Of a stretch of 64,000 nt of DNA, positions 29,393 through 37,066 are shown one piece after another (position 1 is the stretch's first letter; every line of letters begins with the position of its first letter). Source of the DNA: Pseudorhodoferax sp047601025 (GTDB taxonomy: Bacteria; Pseudomonadota; Gammaproteobacteria; Burkholderiales; Burkholderiaceae_C); assembly GCF_047601025.1 (NCBI RefSeq), contig NZ_JASGJZ010000001.1, positions 4,526,001 to 4,590,000 of the forward strand. Direction: 5' to 3'. A model generated the notes under the pieces. That model saw only the letters and a list, made by a program, of their open reading frames with translations, was not told the origin of the DNA and did not search any database. Made by a program: the position numbers and the translations under genes.

Positions 29393-30409
29393 ATGAAGGT
29401 TTTCTACGACAAGGACTGTGACCTCTCGCTGATCAAGGGCAAGACCGTCACCATCATCGGCTACGGCAGCCAGGGTCACGCGCACGCGCAGAACCTGAAC
29501 GACAGCGGCGTCAAGGTGCTGGTCGGCCTGCGCAAGGGCGGCGCTTCCTGGAGCAAGGTCGAGAAGGCCGGCCTGCAGGTCGCCGAGGTCGCCGAGGCCG
29601 TGAAGGCCGCCGACGTCGTGATGATGCTGCTGCCCGACGAGCAGATCGCCGAGGTCTACAAGAAGGACGTCGAGCCGAACATCAAGCAGGGCGCCTCGCT
29701 GGCCTTCGCGCACGGCTTCAACGTGCACTACGGCCAGGTCGCGCCGCGTGCCGACCTGGACGTCTGGATGGTCGCGCCCAAGGCCCCTGGCCACACGGTG
29801 CGCAACACCTACACCCAGGGCGGCGGCGTGCCGCACCTGGTGGCTGTGCACCAGGACAAGTCGGGCAAGGCGCGCGACCTGGCCCTGTCCTACGCGATGG
29901 CCAATGGTGGCGGCAAGGCCGGCATCATCGAGACCAACTTCCGCGAAGAGACCGAGACCGACCTGTTCGGCGAGCAGGCCGTGCTGTGCGGCGGTACCGT
30001 CGAGCTGATCAAGGCCGGCTTCGAGACGCTGGTGGAAGCCGGCTACGCGCCCGAGATGGCCTACTTCGAGTGCCTGCACGAGCTCAAGCTGATCGTGGAC
30101 CTGATCTACGAGGGCGGCATCGCCAACATGAACTACTCGATCTCGAACAACGCCGAGTACGGCGAGTACGTGACCGGCCCGCGCGTGATCACCGACGAGA
30201 CCAAGAAGGTCATGAAGCAGGTGCTCAAGGACATCCAGACCGGCGACTACGCCAAGAGCTTCATCCTGGAGAACCGCGCCGGCGCGCCGACGCTGCTGAG
30301 CCGCCGCCGCCTGAACGCCGAGCACCAGATTGAGGTCGTCGGCGAGCAGCTGCGCGCGATGATGCCCTGGATCAAGAAGAACAAGCTGGTCGACCAGACC
30401 CGCAACTGA
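29393..30409 (+). CDS. ilvC: Ketol-acid reductoisomerase (NADP+), class I
   Basis: Isomerises and reduces acetolactate or acetohydroxybutyrate using NADPH and Mg2+. It has 338 residues, the short class I form. The dinucleotide-binding motif IIGYGSQGHAHAQNL is at ~21-35; LRKGGASW contributes to NADPH phosphate recognition; the metal ligands lie in EETETDLFGEQ and ECLHELKLIVDLI. ATG 29393 with GGAGA 6 bases upstream is preferred to the in-frame codon 6 bp earlier. Ends in a strong terminator. Confidence 0.97.
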   Translation: MKVFYDKDCDLSLIKGKTVTIIGYGSQGHAHAQNLNDSGVKVLVGLRKGGASWSKVEKAGLQVAEVAEAVKAADVVMMLLPDEQIAEVYKKDVEPNIKQGASLAFAHGFNVHYGQVAPRADLDVWMVAPKAPGHTVRNTYTQGGGVPHLVAVHQDKSGKARDLALSYAMANGGGKAGIIETNFREETETDLFGEQAVLCGGTVELIKAGFETLVEAGYAPEMAYFECLHELKLIVDLIYEGGIANMNYSISNNAEYGEYVTGPRVITDETKKVMKQVLKDIQTGDYAKSFILENRAGAPTLLSRRRLNAEHQIEVVGEQLRAMMPWIKKNKLVDQTRN

Positions 30410-30439
30410 CGCCCGTCGCCGCCGCGCGACCCGTCCTGC

Positions 30440-30463
30440 AAGGCCACTTCGGTGGCCTTTTTC
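30440..30463 (+). terminator. Rho-independent terminator after ilvC
   Basis: AAGGCCAC-TTCG-GTGGCCTT stem (8 bp, UUCG tetraloop) running into TTTC, 30 bp after the ilvC stop. A classic intrinsic terminator that separates the ilv operon from pssA. Confidence 0.9.
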
Positions 30464-30492
30464 AATCGGGGCAACCCACTACACTCGACGCC

Positions 30493-31311
30493 ATGCACGA
30501 CGGCCACGAATCCGCCCTGATCGTCCGGGACGAGGAGCCCTTGCCGCGCAAGCGCCGCAAGGGCATCTACGTCCTACCGAACCTGTTCACGCTGGCTGCG
30601 CTGTTCGGCGGCTTCTACGCCGTGGTCATGGCCATGAACAACCGCTTCGACCTCGCTGCCATCGGCGTCTTCTGTGCGATGGTGCTGGACAGCCTGGACG
30701 GCCGCATCGCGCGCATGACCAACACGCAGAGCGCCTTTGGCGAGCAGATGGACTCGCTGTCGGACATGGTCTCCTTCGGCGCCGCGCCGGCGCTGATCGC
30801 CTACGAATGGACGCTGCGCGGAGCGGGTCGCTGGGGCTGGATCGCCGCGTTCGTCTACTGCGCCTGCGCGGCATTGCGGCTGGCCCGCTTCAACGTCAAC
30901 ACCGGCGTCGTGGACAAGCGCTGGTTCCAGGGCCTGCCGTCGCCCGCCGCGGCCGCGCTGGTGACCGGTTTCATCTGGCTGATGACGGAACTGGAGGTGC
31001 CGCGCGCCGACGTCACCTGGACCATGTTCGGCCTGGCTCTCTATGCCGGCCTGACCATGGTGACCAACGTGCCGTTCTACAGCTTCAAGGACGTGCAGAT
31101 GAAAAAGAGCGTGCCCTTCGTCGTGATCGTGGCGATCGCGCTGGGCATCGCGGTCGTCAACATCCATCCGCCCATCGTGCTGTTCGGCCTGTTCATCCTG
31201 TATGGCCTGTCCGGCTACGTGGTCTACGGCTGGCGCAAGGCCAAAGGCCAGCGGACCAGCGTCATCAGCACGTCCACCGACGAGCCCGAAGAGCGCGGCT
31301 TGCACGAATGA
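30493..31311 (+). CDS. pssA: CDP-diacylglycerol-serine O-phosphatidyltransferase
   Basis: Makes phosphatidylserine, the precursor of phosphatidylethanolamine, in the inner membrane. It has 272 residues. The CDP-alcohol phosphotransferase signature is complete: Asp66, Asp69-Gly, Ala-Arg at 72-73, then Gly83, Asp87 and Asp91 (DSLDGRIAR...GEQMDSLSD). About seven or eight membrane helices; a basic N-terminus PRKRRKG precedes the first. This is the integral-membrane (type II) PssA, not the E. coli peripheral type. Its position between ilvC and leuA is common in Burkholderiales. Confidence 0.94.
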   Translation: MHDGHESALIVRDEEPLPRKRRKGIYVLPNLFTLAALFGGFYAVVMAMNNRFDLAAIGVFCAMVLDSLDGRIARMTNTQSAFGEQMDSLSDMVSFGAAPALIAYEWTLRGAGRWGWIAAFVYCACAALRLARFNVNTGVVDKRWFQGLPSPAAAALVTGFIWLMTELEVPRADVTWTMFGLALYAGLTMVTNVPFYSFKDVQMKKSVPFVVIVAIALGIAVVNIHPPIVLFGLFILYGLSGYVVYGWRKAKGQRTSVISTSTDEPEERGLHE

Positions 31312-31330
31312 CGCGCAGATGTGCTAAAAT
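31300..31330 (+). promoter_or_regulatory. Candidate promoter of the leuA leader
   Basis: TTGCAC (31300-31305) and TAAAAT (31325-31330) are separated by 19 bp, with TGC just before the -10, giving an extended -10. The -10 ends only 9 bp before the leader peptide ATG, so the leader transcript would be nearly leaderless. The -35 lies inside the end of pssA. Confidence 0.45.
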
Positions 31331-31339
31331 CACATCCCT

Positions 31340-31393
31340 ATGCATCGCATCGCGCTAAACCTACTAGCCATCCCCTACGGGCGGAGACGGTAG
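31340..31393 (+). CDS. leuL: leu operon leader peptide
   Basis: A 17-codon frame, MHRIALNLLAIPYGRRR, ending in TAG. Three of its Leu codons are CTA (31355, 31361, 31364, two of them adjacent), a codon almost absent from the surrounding very GC-rich genes, making it an efficient Leu-tRNA sensor. It is followed by a terminator hairpin before leuA. This is the standard layout of ribosome-mediated attenuation. No clear Shine-Dalgarno precedes the ATG. Too short for automatic gene calls. Confidence 0.8.
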   Translation: MHRIALNLLAIPYGRRR

Positions 31394-31456
31394 CGCGCGC
31401 GCACCCATTGTCGAAACGGCCCGTTCGCACCCGCAACGGGCCGTTTTGCTTTTTGG
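31377..31456 (+). promoter_or_regulatory. leuA transcription attenuator (terminator with competing antiterminator)
   Basis: Terminator: AACGGCCCGTT (31415-31425) pairs with AACGGGCCGTT (31435-31445), followed by TTGCTTTTT. Antiterminator: ACGGGC (31377-31382), near the end of the leader peptide frame, is complementary to GCCCGT (31419-31424) in the 5' arm of the terminator. A ribosome stalled at the CTA codons leaves 31377-31382 free and allows leuA transcription; one reaching the TAG covers it and allows termination. Confidence 0.8.
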
Positions 31457-31492
31457 GTTGCTGGTGCAGGCTTAACACTTCCGAGGATCCCT

Positions 31493-33208
31493 ATGATGTT
31501 GAAGAACCCCGCCAGCAAGTACGCAGCCTTCCAGCCCGTGCGGCTGACGGACCGCACTTGGCCCGATGCGGTCATCGGCAAGCCGCCGGTCTGGCTCAGC
31601 ACGGATCTGCGTGACGGCAACCAGGCGCTGATCGAGCCCATGGACGGGGCCCGCAAGCTGCGCATGTTCCAGACCCTCGTGAAGATCGGCTTCAAGGAAA
31701 TCGAGGTCGGCTTCCCGTCGGCGTCGCAGACCGAGTTCGATTTCGTGCGCAAGCTGATCGAGGAGGACTTGATCCCGGACGACGTGACGATCCAGGTGCT
31801 GACGCAGGCGCGCGACCACCTGATCGAGCGCACCTTCGAATCGCTGCGCGGCGCCAAGCGGGCCATCGTGCACCTGTACAACGCCGTGGCGCCCATCATG
31901 CGCCGCGTGGTGCTGGGCATGGACGAGGACGGCATCGTCCAGCTCGCCGTGTCCCAGGCCCGCTTGTTCCAGGACATGGCGAGCCGCCAGCCCGAGACGC
32001 AGTGGACCTTCCAGTATTCGCCCGAGATGTTCTCTGGCACCGAACTGGCCTTCTCCAAGCGCGTGGTCGATGCCGTCACCGAAGTCTGGCAGCCGACGCC
32101 CGAGCGCAAGTGCATCATCAACCTGCCGGCCACGGTGGAGCATTCCACGCCGAACATCTTCGCCGACATGATCGAGTGGATGCACCGCAACCTGGCGCGG
32201 CGTGAAGCGATCGTGCTGTCCGTGCATCCCCACAACGACCGCGGCACCGGCACGGCGGCGGCTGAGTTCGCGGTGATGGCTGGCGCCGACCGGCTCGAAG
32301 GCTGCCTGTTCGGCAACGGCGAGCGCACCGGCAACCTGGACATCGTCAACGTGGCGCTGAACCTCTACACCCAGGGCGTGCATCCGGGCCTGGACTTCTC
32401 CGAGATCGACGAGATCCGCCGCGTCGTGGAGCATTGCAACCAGTTGCCGGTGCACCCGCGCCATCCTTACGTCGGCGACCTGGTCTATACCTCGTTCTCG
32501 GGCTCGCACCAGGACGCGATCAAGAAGGCCTTCGCCGCACGCAAGGAGGGCGACGTCTGGCAGATCCCGTACCTGCCGATCGACCCCAAGGACCTGGGCC
32601 GGACCTACGAAGCCGTGATCCGCGTGAACAGCCAGTCGGGCAAGGGCGGCATCTCGTACCTGCTGGAAAGCGAGTTCGGCCTCGAGTTGCCGCGCCGCCT
32701 GCAGATCGAGTTCAGCCAGGCCGTGCAGGGCGTCATGGACGCCGAAGGCAAGGAACTGACGGCGCACGACCTCTGGACGCTGTTCGAGAAGGAGTACGGC
32801 CTGCATGACGTATCCGCGCCGCAGCACCGTATCCACGAGCAGCGCGGCGCCGACGGCGCCACCGAGGTGCAGTTGAATGCCGACCTCACGCTGGACGGCC
32901 GCGCGGTGCAGGTCGAAGGCCGCGGCACCGGCCCGATCGACGCCTTCGTCGATGGCCTGCAGCGCGCCACCGGGCGGCAGGTGCGGGTGCTCGACTACCA
33001 CGAGCACTCCATCGGCGCCGGCGCCAACGCCAAGGCCGTGGCCTATCTGGAGTTGCGCGTGAACGATGGGCGCACCTTGTTCGGCGTCGGTATCGACGCG
33101 AACATCGTGTCCGCCTCGCTCAAGGCCATCGTGTCCGGCCTGCAGCGCGGCACGCGTTCCGCGGGCCGGCATGCGCCGGCGGCGGACGCCATGGCCGGCG
33201 CACGCTGA
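31493..33208 (+). CDS. leuA: 2-isopropylmalate synthase
   Basis: Condenses acetyl-CoA with 2-oxoisovalerate, the committed step to leucine. It has 571 residues, the long LeuA form: HMGL-like TIM barrel with LSTDLRDGNQAL (metal-binding Asp) near residue 36 and the HPHNDRGTG His-x-His metal motif near 243, then FGNGERTGN. The C-terminal regulatory domain binds leucine (from ~430; LDYHEHSIGAGANAKAVAYLEL). ATG 31493 is used; ATG 31496 is possible. It is controlled by the attenuator upstream and ends at a shared terminator. The C-terminal ~20 residues are Ala/Gly-rich and non-conserved. Confidence 0.97.
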   Translation: MMLKNPASKYAAFQPVRLTDRTWPDAVIGKPPVWLSTDLRDGNQALIEPMDGARKLRMFQTLVKIGFKEIEVGFPSASQTEFDFVRKLIEEDLIPDDVTIQVLTQARDHLIERTFESLRGAKRAIVHLYNAVAPIMRRVVLGMDEDGIVQLAVSQARLFQDMASRQPETQWTFQYSPEMFSGTELAFSKRVVDAVTEVWQPTPERKCIINLPATVEHSTPNIFADMIEWMHRNLARREAIVLSVHPHNDRGTGTAAAEFAVMAGADRLEGCLFGNGERTGNLDIVNVALNLYTQGVHPGLDFSEIDEIRRVVEHCNQLPVHPRHPYVGDLVYTSFSGSHQDAIKKAFAARKEGDVWQIPYLPIDPKDLGRTYEAVIRVNSQSGKGGISYLLESEFGLELPRRLQIEFSQAVQGVMDAEGKELTAHDLWTLFEKEYGLHDVSAPQHRIHEQRGADGATEVQLNADLTLDGRAVQVEGRGTGPIDAFVDGLQRATGRQVRVLDYHEHSIGAGANAKAVAYLELRVNDGRTLFGVGIDANIVSASLKAIVSGLQRGTRSAGRHAPAADAMAGAR

Positions 33209-33265
33209 GCCTGCCGGCCCGGCGGAAAGGGCTGGATCGACGGCGTCGTCGGTCGAGCCCGCAAA

Positions 33266-33297
33266 TGAAAACGGCCTCCGCAAGGAGGCCGTTTTTC
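33266..33297. terminator. Bidirectional terminator between leuA and the parvulin gene
   Basis: AAAACGGCCTCC-GCAA-GGAGGCCGTTTT: a perfect 12-bp stem with GNRA loop, flanked by A and T runs, so it works in both directions. It serves leuA (+) and the convergent minus-strand unit that ends at 33322. Confidence 0.9.
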
Positions 33298-33321
33298 GTT
33301 GCGCGGAGGTGGGGCCGCGGC

Positions 33322-34113
33322 TTATTCGATCTTGGCCTTGGCGCGCAGGTCCTGCTGGAACTGCGCCATCTTCTGCTGCGCCAGCTGCTGGGCGATCTGC
33401 GGCTTGACCTGCTCCAGCGGCGGGAACTCCTGCGTGCGCTCGTCGTTGAGCTTGATCACGTGGTAGCCGAACTGGGTCTTGACCGGCGTCTCGGTGATCT
33501 GGCCCTTCTTCAGCTGGACTAGCGCGTCGCCGAACTCCTTGACGTAGCCGGCCGGGTTGGCCCAGCCCAGGTCGCCGCCGTTGGCGCCGGAGCCCGGGTC
33601 CTTGGACTGCTTCTTGGCGATGTCTTCGAACTTGGCGCCCTTCTTCAGGCTGGCGATGATGGCCTTGGCATCGGCCTCCTTCTCGACCAGGATGTGCTGC
33701 GCCTTGTATTCCTTGCCGTTGCCGGCGTTGGCGGCCTTGACCTTGTCGTACTCGGCCTGGATTTCCTCGTCGGTCACCGGGTGCGTCTTCTGGTAGTCGA
33801 CCAGCAGCTCGCGTACCAGCAGCGACTGGCGTGCGAACTCCATCTGCGCCTGGAAGTCGGGCGTGGCATCCAGCCCGCGCTTCTGCGCTTCCTGCATGAA
33901 GATCTCGCGCATGATGACTTCCTCGCGCAGTTGCTCTTCCTGCTCCGGCGCGACCGGGCGGCCGGCGCGGGCCATCTGCTCGGCCAGCGCGTCCATGCGC
34001 GCCTTGGGCACGGCCTTGCCGTTCACGATGGCGATGTTCTGGGCCAGCGCCGGCATGGCAGCGGCGCCCAGCACGAACGCAGCCGCAACTGCGGAGTACA
34101 GGGTTTTCTTCAT
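33322..34113 (-). CDS. Peptidylprolyl isomerase, parvulin/SurA type, exported
   Basis: Periplasmic folding helper of 263 residues. Signal peptide MKKTLYSAVAAAFVLGAAAMPALAQ (cleavage ~25). The N-terminal helical chaperone part contains LREEVIMREIFMQEAQKRGL. The rotamase domain at ~130-225 has AQHILVEKEADAKAII, GGDLGWANPAGYVKEF and VKTQFGYHVIKL. The C-terminal helix is Gln-rich. ATG 34113 is chosen for the signal peptide; the longer in-frame extension is not plausible. 8 bp after bolA and on the same strand, it is probably last of the selO-msrB-yciB-bolA unit. Confidence 0.94.
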   Translation of the reverse strand: MKKTLYSAVAAAFVLGAAAMPALAQNIAIVNGKAVPKARMDALAEQMARAGRPVAPEQEEQLREEVIMREIFMQEAQKRGLDATPDFQAQMEFARQSLLVRELLVDYQKTHPVTDEEIQAEYDKVKAANAGNGKEYKAQHILVEKEADAKAIIASLKKGAKFEDIAKKQSKDPGSGANGGDLGWANPAGYVKEFGDALVQLKKGQITETPVKTQFGYHVIKLNDERTQEFPPLEQVKPQIAQQLAQQKMAQFQQDLRAKAKIE

Positions 34114-34121
34114 GGTGTTCC

Positions 34122-34439
34122 TCAAGAAGTTGGGGTGGGCGCAGCCGCGGATGGCGGGGTCCGGGCCGGCGGTGCTGGTGGCAGCACCTCGATCGCGATG
34201 GCGTGCACGCCCTGGGCGATCATCGAGCACAGCGGATCATACACAAGGCGGTGCTGGGCCACGCGCGACAGCCCGGCGAAGCGCGGCGAGGCGATGCGCA
34301 CGCGGAAATGCGTGCCCCAGGGCTGCGGGCCGGCGCCGGCATGGCCGGCATGGGCCGCGCTTTCGTCCAGGACTTCGAGCTGCGTGGGCTGCAGCGCGGC
34401 GCGCAGGCACTGTGCCAGGGCGGCGGCGGTCACCGTCAT
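34122..34439 (-). CDS. BolA family protein
   Basis: Small protein of 105 residues with the class II KH-like BolA fold: HFRVRIASPRFAGLSRVAQHRLVYDPLCSMIAQGVHAIAIEV, where the conserved RHR and GVHA are visible. Family members act with monothiol glutaredoxins in iron-sulfur handling and in morphology and stress responses. It has a Pro/Ala-rich C-terminal tail (~88-105). Start ATG overlaps the yciB stop (ATGA). Confidence 0.88.
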   Translation of the reverse strand: MTVTAAALAQCLRAALQPTQLEVLDESAAHAGHAGAGPQPWGTHFRVRIASPRFAGLSRVAQHRLVYDPLCSMIAQGVHAIAIEVLPPAPPARTPPSAAAPTPTS

Positions 34440-35008
34440 GGCTTGTCCTTGGCATCGGCCTCGGTGATTTCGGTGATCTCGGCATCCGGGCGCAGGTAGC
34501 GCGAGACGTACAGCCCCTGGCCGACGATGAAGGCCAGCGGGAACACGTAGCCCCAGAGCTTGAAGTTGACCCACTGCTCGGTGCTGAAGCCCACGACCAC
34601 GTAGGCGTTGACGGCGGCCATGAACAGGCAGTACAGCACCCAGGCCCAGTTCAGCTTCATCCAGACGAAGTCTGGCAGGTCGAGCTGGCTGCCCAGCAGC
34701 ATCTTCAGGAAGTTCTTGCGCAGCACCAGCACGGTGAAGGCCAGCGCCAGGCCCATGGCCGCGTACAGCACGGTGGGCTTCCATTTGATGAAGCGTTCGT
34801 CATGCAGCAGCAGCGTGAGCATGCCGAACACCAGCACCAGCGCCAGCGTGATCTTGTGCAGCGTTTGCAGCCGGCGCTCCATCGCATAGACCACGCCCAT
34901 CTGCACCAGCGTGGCGGCCATCAGCACGCCGGTGGCCAGGTAGATGTCGTAGAGCTTGTAGGCGCCGAAGAACAGCAGGATCGGCAGGAAGTCGAGCAGG
35001 ATCTTCAT
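34436..35008 (-). CDS. yciB: Inner-membrane-spanning protein YciB / septation protein A
   Basis: An integral membrane protein of 190 residues with five to six helices and the family landmarks MKILLDFLPILLFFGAYKLYDIY at the N-terminus, LHDERFIKWKPTVLY in the middle and LNWAWVLYCLFMAAVNAYVV later. Related to IspA/IspZ proteins required for normal septation and envelope integrity. It is 4 bp after msrB and overlaps bolA by 4 bp, so it belongs to one transcript with both. Confidence 0.94.
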   Translation of the reverse strand: MKILLDFLPILLFFGAYKLYDIYLATGVLMAATLVQMGVVYAMERRLQTLHKITLALVLVFGMLTLLLHDERFIKWKPTVLYAAMGLALAFTVLVLRKNFLKMLLGSQLDLPDFVWMKLNWAWVLYCLFMAAVNAYVVVGFSTEQWVNFKLWGYVFPLAFIVGQGLYVSRYLRPDAEITEITEADAKDKP

Positions 35009-35012
35009 GGGT

Positions 35013-35423
35013 TCACTGGTCCTCGAACTGCAGCGCGGCGGAGTTCATGCAGTAGCGCAGCCCGGTCGGACCCGGGCCGTCCGGGAACACGTGGCCCAGG
35101 TGGGCGCCGCAGTGAGCGCAGACGGTTTCGGTGCGGACCATGCCGTGGCTGCGGTCCACGCGCTCTTCGATCGCGCCGGGCTCGGCCGCCTGCGAGAAGC
35201 TGGGCCAGCCGCAGCCGGCGTCAAACTTGCTGGCGGAATCGAACAGCCTGGCGCCGCAGCACACGCAGTGGTAGCTGCCGTCGGCCCAGTGCTGCTCGTA
35301 CCTGCCGGTGAACGGGCGCTCGGTGGCGGCGCGGCGCGTGACCTGGAAGGCGGCCGGCTCGGCGCCCTTGCGCGCCAGCAAGTCCTGCCATTCGGCATCG
35401 GTCTTTTCAACGGGTCGGGTCAT
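35013..35423 (-). CDS. msrB: Peptide-methionine (R)-S-oxide reductase MsrB
   Basis: Repairs methionine-R-sulfoxide in proteins. It has 136 residues. Two CxxC pairs bind zinc (CVCCGARLF and CAHCGAHLGHVF); the catalytic Cys is in RYCMNSAALQF. GCGWPSF and the FDSASKFDAG motif are intact. No signal peptide, so cytoplasmic. Start ATG overlaps the selO stop (ATGA). Pairing with SelO suggests a shared oxidative-stress function. Confidence 0.96.
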   Translation of the reverse strand: MTRPVEKTDAEWQDLLARKGAEPAAFQVTRRAATERPFTGRYEQHWADGSYHCVCCGARLFDSASKFDAGCGWPSFSQAAEPGAIEERVDRSHGMVRTETVCAHCGAHLGHVFPDGPGPTGLRYCMNSAALQFEDQ

Positions 35424-36925
35424 GAGGAACAGCTGATCTCGATGGAAGAGGCCCAGTCGGGCGGAAAGTCGGCATCGGCGTCGTTGCCGGGATGCTCGTC
35501 GTAGGGCGTGCTCAGCAGCGCGAGCAGGCGGCGGATTTCGGAGAAATCCTTCTGCTGTGCGCGGCGGATGGCCTGCTCGGCCAGGTGGTTGCGCAACACG
35601 AACCTGGGGTTCACCGCCAGCATCGCGGCGCCGGCCCGTGCCAGGTCCTGGCCGGCCAGGCGCGCCCGGTAGCGTTCGGCCCAGGCGTCGAAGGCCGTGC
35701 GGTCGGCGAACAGGTCGCGCACCGGCGCCAGGGCCGCTGCGTCGGCGCCGCCGGCCACGGCCTGCGACAGGCGGCGCCAGAAGATCGTGTAGTCGGTGCG
35801 TTCGCCGGCCAGCAGGTGCAGCGCGGCGTCGAACAGCGCGCGGTCGTCCTCGCGCGGCGGGCCCGCCAGGCCGAGCTTGGCGCCCAGCGCGGCTTCCAGC
35901 GCCTGCGGGAACGCGGTCTCGTAGACCTGCAGCGCGGCCCGGGCCTGGTCTTCGTCGCCGATCAGCGGCAGCAGCGCCCGGCCGAGGCAGAACAGGTTCC
36001 AGTAGGCCACGCTGGGCTGGCGCGCGAACGCGTAGCGGCCCTGGGTGTCGCTGTGGTTGCAGATGTGGCCGGGGTCGAAGCCGTCGAGGAACTGGAACGG
36101 CCCGTAGTCGATCGTCAGGCCCAGGATGCTCATGTTGTCCGTGTTCATGACGCCATGGCAGAAGCCCACGGCCTGCCATTGCGCCAGCAGCGCGGCGGTG
36201 CGCTGCGCCACGGCCTGCAGCAGCGCGGCATGGGGGTTGCCGGCCTCGCGGCAGTCCGGGTAGTGGCGCGCGATCACGTGGTCCGCCAGCAGGCGCAGCG
36301 AGGCCTGGTCGCCGCGCGCCGCGAAATGCTCGAAATGCCCGAAGCGGATGAAGCTGGGCGCCACGCGCGCGACGACGGCCCCCGTCTCCATGGTCTCGCG
36401 CGCTACCGGCAAGTCCGAGCCCGCCACGCTCAGCGCACGCGTGGTCGGGATGCCCAGGCCGGCCATGGCCTCGCTGCACAGGAACTCGCGGATCGAGGAG
36501 CGCAGCACCGCGCGGCCGTCGCCCATGCGCGAGTAGGGCGTGCGGCCGCTGCCCTTGAGCTGCAGCTCCTGGCCGCTTTCCGTTTCCCCGAGCAGGATCG
36601 CCCGGCCGTCGCCCAGCTGCCCGGCCCAGACGCCGAACTGGTGGCCGCTGTAGACGCTGGCCAGCGGCCGCGTGCCCGCGACGGGGCGGTTGCCGGCCAA
36701 CGCCTGCAGTACGTCGTCGCGCTCCAGCAGCACCGCGTCCATGCCCAGCAGCGCAGCCGCCTGCGCGCTGCCGGCCACCCAGTAGGGCGCGGGCAGCGGC
36801 GTGGGCCGCAGTTCCGTGAAGAAGCCCGGCCCCAGCGCGGCGAAGCCGTCCGGCGACCAGCGCAGCCCCAGGTCGACCGGGGCCTGTGCCGCGTCGCCGG
36901 CAGGGGGAGGGGGGCGCATGTCCAT
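35420..36925 (-). CDS. selO: SelO/YdiU pseudokinase, protein adenylyltransferase
   Basis: SelO proteins transfer AMP to Ser/Thr/Tyr of proteins and respond to oxidative stress. It has 501 residues. Conserved: YSGHQFGVWAGQLGDGRA, LKGSGRTPYSRMGDGRAVLRSSIRE, HGVMNTDNMSILGLTIDYGPF (metal-binding Asn/Asp) and the C-terminal Cys (ISCSS), the position that is selenocysteine in eukaryotes. The start is ATG 36925 (MDMRPPPPAG); the very long frame upstream is a shadow of the divergent acyl-CoA ligase. First gene of the selO-msrB-yciB-bolA-parvulin series. Confidence 0.93.
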   Translation of the reverse strand: MDMRPPPPAGDAAQAPVDLGLRWSPDGFAALGPGFFTELRPTPLPAPYWVAGSAQAAALLGMDAVLLERDDVLQALAGNRPVAGTRPLASVYSGHQFGVWAGQLGDGRAILLGETESGQELQLKGSGRTPYSRMGDGRAVLRSSIREFLCSEAMAGLGIPTTRALSVAGSDLPVARETMETGAVVARVAPSFIRFGHFEHFAARGDQASLRLLADHVIARHYPDCREAGNPHAALLQAVAQRTAALLAQWQAVGFCHGVMNTDNMSILGLTIDYGPFQFLDGFDPGHICNHSDTQGRYAFARQPSVAYWNLFCLGRALLPLIGDEDQARAALQVYETAFPQALEAALGAKLGLAGPPREDDRALFDAALHLLAGERTDYTIFWRRLSQAVAGGADAAALAPVRDLFADRTAFDAWAERYRARLAGQDLARAGAAMLAVNPRFVLRNHLAEQAIRRAQQKDFSEIRRLLALLSTPYDEHPGNDADADFPPDWASSIEISCSS

Positions 36926-37066
36926 CGCCGGGATTGTCTCGCAAGGCCGGAGGCCCGCCGCCGCCTGGGGCTGCTTCGGCAGCCGTGTGGACGACGGGTA
37001 GCCAGCGGCGCGGCAGCCGGTAGGATGCAGCCCTTCCCACCCCTGAGCGATCCGAGGAGACCACCC

